DNA from: Thermodesulfovibrionia bacterium
GTDB lineage: Bacteria; Nitrospirota; Thermodesulfovibrionia; UBA6902
Reading direction: 5' to 3'
Assembly: GCA_947258735.1 (NCBI GenBank)
Contig: CAMYJJ010000013.1
Coordinates: 1 to 23,207, forward strand
Length of the DNA: 23,207 nucleotides
Every line of letters begins with the position of its first letter. Position 1 is the first letter of the stretch. The translations under genes and the position numbers were made by a program. The notes under the pieces were generated by a model, which made no database searches, was not told where the DNA came from, and worked only from the letters and a program-made list of their open reading frames with translations. Shown here piece after piece: positions 16,630-23,207 of the stretch.

Positions 16630-18392
16630 ATGAAGAATGATAAACTTCGAGAGCAGGCCGAGAAAAAACTTAAAGCAAGGCTCGACATAATTGGGGCCCT
16701 GCCGGATACGGAAGTCAGAAAACTGGCATTTGAACTGGAAGTCCATCAGATCGAACTCGAAATACAAAATGAAGAACTTCGAAATACCCATGAGAAGCTT
16801 GAAGAATCCCGTTCTATGTATGCCGACCTCTATGATTTTTCCCAACCGGATATTTTACCCTTGATGCATACGGCCTGATACTTCAGGCAAACCTTACAGG
16901 TGCCGGACAGTTAGGCATCAGACGAAACCGGCTGCTCAGGAAACCATTTTCCGGTTTTTTACACAAAGATGACCGGGACCGTTTTTATATGCATTTAAAA
17001 ACTGTTCTCAAAACAAAATCTCTACAAAGCATTGATGTGAAATTAATGAGAACTGCCGGAACTGAATTACATGCCCGTCTTGAATGTCTGCCAATTACTG
17101 ACACCGGGGGACATGTCACTCAAATACGGACATCATTAACTGATATTAGCGAGTACAAAAGAGTAGAACGGTTATTGACGATGGCAGAGTCTGCATGGGA
17201 GCGTACATTTGACACAATCCCTGACATAGTCATGGTCACGGATGATAAATACAGGATCAAAAAAGTGAACAGGGCCCTGGCTGACAGGCTGGGGGTCAGG
17301 CGGGAAGACCTGTTCGGCCGTTATTGCTATGAAATAATTCACGGGACTGACAGGCCCCCCTCTCACTGTCCTCATGTGAAAACGATAAACAAAGGCAAAG
17401 AGAACGTCTCAGAAATATATGAAGACAACCTGAAAGACCATTTCATACTGAGTTCCAGTCCTGTTTTTGATTCCGAAGGCAGCATTACGGGCGCGGTCGA
17501 GGTCTTCCGTGATATAAGCACCCGCAAGAAAATGGAAGAACGGTTAAAGACCACAGCCCTGACCGATGATCTGACCGGACTTTTGAACCGGCGTGGCTTC
17601 TTCGCACTTTCAGAACAGCAATGCAAACTGGCGGACCGCAAGAAGAGAAGATTGACTCTCCTTTATCTCGACCTGAACAGCATGAAAAAAATCAATGATG
17701 ATTTCGGCCATGAAACAGGCGATCAGGCATTAATGGATACAGCCGGAATATTGAAAAAATCATTCCGTGGATCAGACATAATTGCCCGCATCGGTGGTGA
17801 TGAATTCTCGATACTCCTGACAGAACCACCTGAAACGGGCATTGAAAATATAGTCATCAATCATGTTCAGAACAAATTGAAAGCTTTCAATAAGAAAAAC
17901 AAGCGGAATTACAAACTGTCATTCAGCATGGGATTTGCTCATTTCGACCCTGAGTGCCGCTGTTCAGTCGGAGACCTTATAAATCGTGCTGATACCTCCA
18001 TGTATGAGGACAAAAAAAGATATGAAAATAAAGAAACATCATCGGCCGTAACCGGGAAAAAGCCTGATAACCGCAAACATAAACGAATTCAGACCGGCGA
18101 TACATGCCGGGCTGAAATGAGAGCGTCAGCAAAAGCATGTGTCAAAGACATAAGTTACGGCGGCATATGTCTTACACATCTAAAACAGCTTACAACCGGT
18201 AAATCTCACAAGCTCAATCTTACCTGCGGTGATAAGAAGCTCCCGGTAAAAAGTAACGTCGTATGGACACGCGGAACAGATCCGGAAGAGTATGAGGCAG
18301 GATTCAGGTTCATCGGTCTTACGCATAATGATACTTTATCATTGAAGACAATGATCACCAGTATTGAAAATCATAAACCGGGGAATTCATGA
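16630..18392 (+). pseudogene. PAS-PAS-GGDEF-PilZ protein with a one-base frameshift
   Basis: A diguanylate cyclase with its own PilZ receptor, split between two frames. ATG 16630 (SD AGGAA) opens the shared helical module and the start of PAS 1 up to LYDFS; that frame then ends at 16878. The -1 frame continues the same PAS domain without a stop from 16842 (PTGYFTLDAYGLILQANLT) to 18392, so one base is missing in the TTTTTCCC run near 16836-16843. Downstream: the rest of PAS 1, PAS 2 with CYEIIHG...CPH cysteines, then GGDEF with an intact active site (RIGGDEF) and an RxxD inhibition site (RGSD) five residues before it, then PilZ with RKHKR and DISYGG. It could make and bind c-di-GMP if repaired. 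Homopolymer location leaves sequencing error possible. An internal ATG at 16989 could still give a shorter product. Confidence 0.85.
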
Positions 18393-18404
18393 TTTATTTT
18401 TTTC

Positions 18405-18434
18405 TTGACTCAATTCTTTTGTATAACTTATGAT
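18405..18434 (+). promoter_or_regulatory. Sigma70-type promoter of the second PAS kinase
   Basis: TTGACT (18405-18410) and TATGAT (18429-18434) are spaced by 18 bases, giving a leader of roughly 55 bases before ATG 18495. It lies just after the GGDEF-PilZ stop, so the kinase can be expressed separately from the broken gene. Confidence 0.5.
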
Positions 18435-18494
18435 TTAGTATACGTCTGCCGGATTTCCATTTAATCATTAATACTATAGAAGTGTATATCTATT

Positions 18495-20645
18495 ATGGAG
18501 AAACAGACCGTTACCAAGAAGAATTCCCTGGCCCTCCGCAAAAAAGCAGAGAAAACCCTGCGTAAACTGACAGGAAAACAAATTAATAAATTATCAAATG
18601 CTGATTCCCTGAACCTCATACATGAGCTTCAGGTCCACCAGATAGAGCTTGAGATGCAGAATGAAGAGCTTCGTACTGCGCAGGAAGCGCTGGAAGATTC
18701 CCGCAGCAGGTATTCCGACCTTTACGACTTTGCACCAATCGGTTATTTTACGTTTGATAATAACGGTCTGATACTTGAGGCAAACATGACCGCCGCAGAG
18801 CAACTGGGTATTGAGAGAAAGTTCCTGATCAAAAAACCTTTTTCCCGGTTTATTCACAAAGATGATGCAGATGTATATTATCTGCACCGTCATGACGTAT
18901 TGAAATCAAAGAAACGAATGACCTGTGAAGTCAGGATACAGAGAAGGGACAAGACAGAGTTTTACGCACAGATTGTAAGTTCGACAAAGAAGGACGGAAA
19001 CGATAATACATTGATCAGATCTGCTGTCATGAACATTACCGAACGTACCCTTGCAAATGAAATAATCAGGCAGTCTGAAGAAAAATACAAACAGCTTCTT
19101 ACATCTATCAGTGACGGCATTATTGTGCTGGATCGTCAATGGCGGTATGTCCTTGTCAATGAAGCGGTTACGAAAATGACTGACAAGTCAAGAGAGGAAC
19201 TGCTCGACAACAGGATAATGGATGTCTTTCCCGGTATTGAAAAAACCTCATTCTTTAAAGCCTACCAGAAAGTGATAAAAACCGGCAAACCTGTTGTTAT
19301 GAATGATGCGTTTACCTTTGAGGATGGACGGAAGGGATGGTATGAGGTACATGTATATCCTGTACCCGAAGGAATTTTTATCATCGTAACAGACATCACT
19401 GACCGTATGAAACTGGAAGAAGAGTTGATAATAAAGCAGCGCCTGAATAAACTGTTAATTGACAGCCTTCCTCATTCTGCGATGCTTATCCGCAAAGACA
19501 GGACAATCATTGCTGCAAACAAAGTTGCAGAGGAAGCCGGGGCCGTAGTCGGAGGCAACTGCTGGCAGGAGTTCGGTAAATGCCAGTTTATTTCAGAAGA
19601 ACACAAGACATTCATTGATAAACACCGTAAGATCCCTGACGGCAGTATCCAATGTTATTTCTGTAATGCTGATGAAGCACTGAAAAGCAGGAGTCCGGTC
19701 AGCTTTGAAGTCACTGCCTGGGACAGGTTATGGGACACATACTGGATACCGCTTGAAGAAGAGACATTTCTCCATTATGCCATAGACATTACTGATCGGA
19801 AGAAGGCCGAGGCAGAACTGGAGAAGCACCGTAAACAGCTCATGGAGATGGTCGATGAACGCACTTCAGAACTCCAGAAGACTAATGAAGAACTTGAAAG
19901 TGAAATCGCTGAACGTAAGCGTGTTGAGGCAGAGTCAATTAATACAAGCCACCTTGTGGCATTAGGGGAACTGGCTGCCGGCGTTGCCCATGAAATCAAT
20001 AACCCTATTAATGGAATCATCAACTATGCCCAGATGCTGGCCAATAAAAGCCCCCTAGAAAGCAAAGAGCATGATGTTGCCTGCCGGGTCATAAAGGAAG
20101 GAGACCGTATCGCCAATATAGTCAGCAGTCTTCTCTCTTTTGCCCGGGAGGTTAATACAGCAAAAGAGCGCGTCCGTATTATGGACATAATATCCGAGTC
20201 AATCGCTCTTACACAGGCACAGTTCAGAAGTGACTGGATACACCTCACTATTGATATACCCGAGAGTATCCCTGATATCATTGCCCAACCGCAGCAGATT
20301 GAACAGGTCTTTCTGAATATTATCAGTAATGCCCGGTATGCCCTTAACCAGAAGTATACGGAAGCGGACAATAACAAGATATTGAAAATTACTGCAGAAG
20401 AAATAACTATACATGATCAATCATATGTGCAGATATCATTTTATGATTCAGGACAGGGAATACAGGCGAGGTTACTCGATAAGATAATGAACCCGTTCTT
20501 CACTAATAAACCAAGTGGTGATGGTACCGGCCTGGGACTGAGTATCAGCCACGGTATAATAAATGATCATAACGGCAGGATCATAGTAGACAGTGAAGAG
20601 GGAGAATACACAGAAGTAATTATTGATCTTCCGGTAAAAAAATAA
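18495..20645 (+). CDS. Multi-PAS histidine kinase of NtrB/AtoS type
   Basis: 716 residues, cytoplasmic. The shared helical module (10-72) is followed by three PAS domains: about 75-190 (SDLYDFAPIGYFTFDNNG), 195-310 (ISDGIIVLDRQWRYVLVN) and 315-435. The third holds four cysteines in GNCW, GKC and CYFC, unlike the others, and might bind a metal or haem. A coiled coil (435-480) leads to HisKA with His499 in GVAHEINNPINGI, the NtrB/AtoS H-box type, then N-box QQIEQVFLNIISNARYAL, G1 DSGQGI and G2 GDGTGLGLSIS. All catalytic motifs are present. Kinases of this subgroup usually signal to sigma54 activators; none is encoded here. It has its own promoter. The adjacent gene lies 269 bases downstream and is functionally unrelated as far as sequence shows. 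Confidence 0.92.
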   Translation: MEKQTVTKKNSLALRKKAEKTLRKLTGKQINKLSNADSLNLIHELQVHQIELEMQNEELRTAQEALEDSRSRYSDLYDFAPIGYFTFDNNGLILEANMTAAEQLGIERKFLIKKPFSRFIHKDDADVYYLHRHDVLKSKKRMTCEVRIQRRDKTEFYAQIVSSTKKDGNDNTLIRSAVMNITERTLANEIIRQSEEKYKQLLTSISDGIIVLDRQWRYVLVNEAVTKMTDKSREELLDNRIMDVFPGIEKTSFFKAYQKVIKTGKPVVMNDAFTFEDGRKGWYEVHVYPVPEGIFIIVTDITDRMKLEEELIIKQRLNKLLIDSLPHSAMLIRKDRTIIAANKVAEEAGAVVGGNCWQEFGKCQFISEEHKTFIDKHRKIPDGSIQCYFCNADEALKSRSPVSFEVTAWDRLWDTYWIPLEEETFLHYAIDITDRKKAEAELEKHRKQLMEMVDERTSELQKTNEELESEIAERKRVEAESINTSHLVALGELAAGVAHEINNPINGIINYAQMLANKSPLESKEHDVACRVIKEGDRIANIVSSLLSFAREVNTAKERVRIMDIISESIALTQAQFRSDWIHLTIDIPESIPDIIAQPQQIEQVFLNIISNARYALNQKYTEADNNKILKITAEEITIHDQSYVQISFYDSGQGIQARLLDKIMNPFFTNKPSGDGTGLGLSISHGIINDHNGRIIVDSEEGEYTEVIIDLPVKK

Positions 20646-20819
20646 TCTGTTTCGGTTTTTAAAAAAGGGGGGCGAGGGTTCAAGGGAAAAGAAATAAAAT
20701 AGATTTTTCAATCAACGCTAAATTATTATTCTTAATCAATACTTCAATTAAGAAGTGTCCAGTTTTTAAGCAATGCACGATCAGACAGGATTAATATTCA
20801 GACATACGTCCCAACCTGA

Positions 20820-20848
20820 TTTATCAACACAATAATTTGTGTTAGAAT
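20820..20848 (+). promoter_or_regulatory. 18-bp palindrome and possible promoter upstream of the VKOR gene
   Basis: AACACAA-TAAT-TTGTGTT (20826-20843) is a perfect inverted repeat with 7-base arms. It overlaps the start of TAGAAT (20843-20848), a fair -10 box, with a weak TTTATC 17 bases upstream. A regulator dimer bound to the palindrome would sit on the promoter spacer. The leader to ATG 20915 would be about 60 bases. The regulator is unknown, and the AT-rich context makes a chance palindrome possible. Confidence 0.4.
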
Positions 20849-20914
20849 GACTTCATGGCTTTATTTCGTTATTAAACGTAAAGATGAATGATATGCAAGC
20901 ATAAGGATTACTAA

Positions 20915-21856
20915 ATGGCCAAGAAAAAGAAACGCAAGATTACTTCGCAAAAGAAAAAGGCGGTGACTGAAGAGACCCCGAGCCAGGAACAGCCTGTTGA
21001 ACGTAAAAAGAAAAAGAAGAAAAAAGAGCCGGTCCTGAAAACAATGGATAAGCCCAACTGGGTCCTGACCGGACTGGCAGCAGCCGGCATGATGTTGACC
21101 GCGTACCTGGCAATCACCGGCTGGCTGGATACAGCGCCTGTGCTGTGCGATGAAGGCAGTTCCTGCGATATTGTCCAGCAGAGCAGATGGGGCACCTTTC
21201 TGGGTCTGCCCACCGCCTTTTGGGGGTTCATTACCTACGCAGTCCTGTTATACATAGGCCTCAAGGTACGCAATCCAGGGACCCACTGGAAATCAGCTTG
21301 GACAGTATCCATGATCGGCCTGGGCTATAGCATATACCTCATAACAATTTCGTTGGTCGTGATTCAGGCGGCCTGCGCCTACTGTATTGTATCATTCAGC
21401 ATTATGACCATAATATTCGGTGTTGTCACAGTGCAGCGTCCAAAGGAACTGCCAAAATTCAATTTTACCGCCTTTGCAAGACAGTCAGTCATAATAACTG
21501 CAGTGATCGTCGGTGGAATGCACCTGCACTACAGCGGTATATTCGATCCATTGGCAGGCCCTGAAGACCCGTTTCTCAAGGGGCTGGCCGAACACCTTAC
21601 TCAAGACAAAGCCATTTTATACGGTGCATACTGGTGACCGGCATGCACAGAACAGAAGGATCTGTTCAAGGCATCAGCTGAAAGACTCCCATATGTAGAA
21701 TGCTCGCCCGAGGGCCGCAGCAGACCTAAGGCATCGGTATGCATAAGGGAAAAGATCAAATCCTATCCCACCTGGTTCATTAAAGGGAAGAGGTATGAAG
21801 CAATCCTTGAGCCTGACCGTCTGGCTTCATTATCTGGGTATATAACAGACAGGTAA
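20915..21856 (+). CDS. VKOR-thioredoxin fusion, candidate selenoprotein (Sec241 encoded by TGA 21635-21637)
   Basis: A vitamin K epoxide reductase homologue fused to a thioredoxin-like domain, the bacterial counterpart of DsbB-DsbA, which makes disulfides in the periplasm using quinone. The SD TAAGGA lies 7 bases before the ATG. Residues 1-46 are a lysine-rich cytosolic tail. The VKOR domain has the loop cysteines C78 and C84 in SCDIVQQSRWGTFLGLP, and the quinone-site C154-A-Y-C157. At residue 241, where relatives have YWCPxC, the codon is TGA: the frame reads YGAYW-(TGA)-PAC and continues 72 codons with fusion-type features (TEQKDLF, PYVECSPEG, SYPTWFIKGKRYE, LASLSGY) to TAA 21854. A SECIS-like hairpin follows the TGA. 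I infer selenocysteine insertion, giving 313 residues. The alternative, a Cys-to-stop mutation leaving a 240-residue VKOR, cannot be excluded by sequence alone. Confidence 0.82.
21639..21680 (+). promoter_or_regulatory. Candidate bacterial SECIS element
   Basis: Directly after TGA 21635-21637 the mRNA can fold as: CGGC (39-42) with GCUG (77-80, one G-U pair), a CA bulge, AUGC (43-46) with GCAU (71-74), a 3x3 internal loop, then the 7-bp stem GAACAGA (21650-21656) with UCUGUUC (21661-21667) and apical loop AGGA. Short positions refer to 216xx. The upper stem-loop begins 12 bases after the UGA, close to the 11 bases in E. coli fdhF, and has G at the second loop position, as bacterial SECIS models require. 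The folding is my own pairing, not computed energies. Confidence 0.68.
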
Positions 21857-22309
21857 GCTGTACGCATAAACAGAAGGTCCTATAACCATTCAACAATCAT
21901 ATGCGACCTGATATAATGAAGATAATTCTGAAAGATATTATCTACAAGTCCTCAATTAAAGACTATGTTTCATAACTAAATATATCAAGCGCAAATCAAT
22001 GAATAGCGACAGCTTATTATGCATTTTTTTCTTGCTCAATCTGTAAATGGTAAGATATACTTTTTCGTTGGCTCCCGCATAGAGATCAGGGAGGTCGCTT
22101 TCAATGGTGAACTGTCTGCTGTCGTGATACTACCTGGCTCCTTGTGGCTGTTTGTTTCAGCGTTGGCAGGATTTGGCTTTATTAAAAAGACCGGTCATCG
22201 CGGACATTGGCCTAACAATGCAGAATAAAAGGGGTCGGAGAAACATAGACAGGATTAACATTTACATAACCGGGATCAAATCACAACTTTCTCTAATACA
22301 CGATGAATA
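21857..22309. other. Gene-poor interval between the VKOR and SLC13 genes
   Basis: Apart from the PEP-CTERM-like fragment at 22019-22228, these 453 bases hold no convincing gene. An AGACAGGATTAA string near 22248 also occurs near 20785 upstream of the VKOR gene, followed in both places by ATT- and ACAT-rich sequence. This is a short diverged direct repeat of the kind often scattered in intergenic DNA. No terminator with a T run was recognised. Confidence 0.4.
22019..22228 (+). pseudogene. Fragment ending in a PEP-CTERM-like sorting tail
   Basis: A 69-codon frame whose second half reads VVILPGSLWLFVSALAGFGF followed by IKKTGHRG. This is the layout of PEP-CTERM/VPLPxxxWL exosortase sorting signals: a short proline motif, a hydrophobic helix and a basic tail. 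The full secreted domain that normally precedes such a tail is absent, because a TAG closes the frame 5 codons before the ATG, and there is no SD or signal peptide. It is most likely the surviving 3' end of a decayed exported protein gene; no exosortase is encoded in the window. The proline motif is degenerate (ILPGS rather than VPLPGS), so the assignment is tentative. Confidence 0.45.
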
Positions 22310-23207
22310 ATGACTAACGATCAGTCCATTTTGTTCAGCCTTTTGTTTCTGGTGTTTGCCATGCTGATCTGGGGGCGTTTGCGTTATGATCTGGTTGCAT
22401 TCATGGCGCTGACAGCAGCCGTGGTTCTCGGTGTGGTGCCCAGGGATCAGGCTTTTTCGGGATTTGGTCATCCGGCAACAATTATCATTGCACTGGTACT
22501 GATTGTGAGCAAGGGGCTATCCAATTCCGGTGTCGTTGAACGCATTGCAAAACAGGTCAGCCGCTTCTCACATTCTCTGCAGGCCCACATCACTGTTATG
22601 GCCGGGATCTCTGCCGGGTTGTCTGCAGTGATGAACAATGTCGCAGCGCTTGCGCTGTTGATGCCGGTGGATATACAGGCGGCCATCAAGGCCAAGCGCA
22701 GTCCGGCACTGACACTGATGCCGCTTTCTTTTGCCACCATACTGGGCGGGATGATCACCCTGATTGGTACACCTCCCAACATTATTATTGCCGAGTTTCG
22801 CCATCAGGCCATGGGCAAGAGTTTCGCCATGTTTGATTTTGCACCGGTCGGACTTGCCTGTGCTGTTGTCGGCGTGCTGTTTGTGGCCACCATTGGTTGG
22901 CGGCTGTTGCCGGCGGAAATCAGACAGCAGAAGTCCGGGAAGAAGCTTATCGATGTCAGTGAGTATATTGCAGAGTTGCACGTGCCGGAGGACTCTCCAG
23001 CCGTGGGCCAACGGGTACGGGATCTCGATCCGGTTGCTGAAAATAATGATGTGGCCATCGTCGGTTTGATACGGCAGGGGAAACGGTTGCCTGGCCAGGC
23101 ACGGCTGGCGGAAGTCAGTGCCGGAGATATTCTGGTTATGGAAGCGGTTCCGGAGGCCATAGACAAGCTGGTCGGTGAGCTGAAACTTAATTATAATGCC
23201 AAGGGAC
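22310..23207 (+). CDS. SLC13-family (DASS) permease with RCK_C domain, 3'-partial
   Basis: 299 codons are visible; the frame runs off the right edge. It starts at ATG 22310, the first start after an in-frame TGA at 22304; no good SD is visible. Hydrophobic helices occupy about 5-43, 55-72, 90-120, 135-160 and 175-200. The paired DASS substrate/sodium motifs are present: N109-N110-V in a membrane hairpin and GTPPN at 153-157. Residues about 215-290 form an RCK_C (TrkA_C) domain (VAIVGLIRQGKRLPGQARLAEVSAGDILVM), as in SAC1-like members associated with sulfate or other oxyanion/dicarboxylate uptake. The substrate cannot be assigned. Its DNA is noticeably more GC- and CTG-rich than the rest of the window, which hints at a different origin. 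Full-length relatives continue with a second RCK_C and more helices. Confidence 0.88.
   Translation, partial: MTNDQSILFSLLFLVFAMLIWGRLRYDLVAFMALTAAVVLGVVPRDQAFSGFGHPATIIIALVLIVSKGLSNSGVVERIAKQVSRFSHSLQAHITVMAGISAGLSAVMNNVAALALLMPVDIQAAIKAKRSPALTLMPLSFATILGGMITLIGTPPNIIIAEFRHQAMGKSFAMFDFAPVGLACAVVGVLFVATIGWRLLPAEIRQQKSGKKLIDVSEYIAELHVPEDSPAVGQRVRDLDPVAENNDVAIVGLIRQGKRLPGQARLAEVSAGDILVMEAVPEAIDKLVGELKLNYNAKG

Noticed and set aside
14519..21637. TGA read as Trp throughout (alternative genetic code)
   Set aside because: TGA is used as the normal stop of intact genes here (for example the cytochrome b gene at 4269-4271), and Trp is encoded by TGG everywhere.
22568..23166. Minus-strand frames opposite the SLC13 gene
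   Set aside because: The plus strand gives an uninterrupted permease with conserved NNV and GTPPN motifs up to the window edge; the minus frames lack family features.

Overview
The window (23.2 kb, moderate GC) looks like chromosome from an anaerobic or microaerobic, cytochrome-rich, strongly signal-transducing Gram-negative bacterium. Several traits suggest a member of Nitrospirota (Thermodesulfovibrionia-like) or a Desulfobacterota-type lineage: 47 canonical CXXCH haem motifs in four genes, an NHL-repeat protein, CheB-CheR-PAS and PAS/GGDEF/PilZ proteins, a VKOR-thioredoxin fusion and a PEP-CTERM-like tail. The lineage is inference; there is no rRNA or other marker here.

Region 1 (1-8696, plus strand) is a cytochrome cluster. 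Two very large doubled-CXXCH multihaem cytochromes (at least 18 haems, cut by the window edge, and 20 haems) are paralogues. They flank a compact module: a membrane-anchored c-type cytochrome with six normal and two unusual haem motifs, a four-helix b-type cytochrome, a membrane-anchored trihaem cytochrome and a secreted NHL beta-propeller. The simplest model is quinol oxidation by the cytochrome b/c module at the inner membrane, with electrons passed to the long haem chains of the secreted cytochromes. A VanZ-like membrane protein follows on the opposite strand (8763-9203).

Region 2 (about 9600-20650, plus strand) is a signalling island. It opens with a good sigma70-type promoter and a CheB-CheR-PAS protein with a lysine/alanine-rich N-terminal tail. 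Four paralogous PAS proteins follow. They share one N-terminal helical module (HELQVHQIELEMQNEELR) but carry different outputs: a LuxR-type HTH, a HisKA/HATPase kinase, GGDEF plus PilZ, and an NtrB/AtoS-type kinase. Interspersed are a PilZ gene broken by an in-frame TGA and an 84-residue cysteine-rich orphan. The GGDEF-PilZ gene carries a clean one-base deletion.

Region 3 (20650-23207) holds the most interesting object: a VKOR-thioredoxin fusion in which the first cysteine of the thioredoxin CXXC motif is a TGA codon. The frame stays open for 72 more codons of recognisable thioredoxin-like sequence. A hairpin of bacterial SECIS type (7-bp stem, AGGA loop) starts 12 bases after the TGA. I read this as a selenocysteine-containing VKOR-Trx (Sec241-Pro-Ala-Cys244), which an ordinary annotation would truncate at residue 240. 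A fragment with a PEP-CTERM-like sorting tail and the 5' part of a more GC-rich SLC13/RCK_C transporter finish the window.
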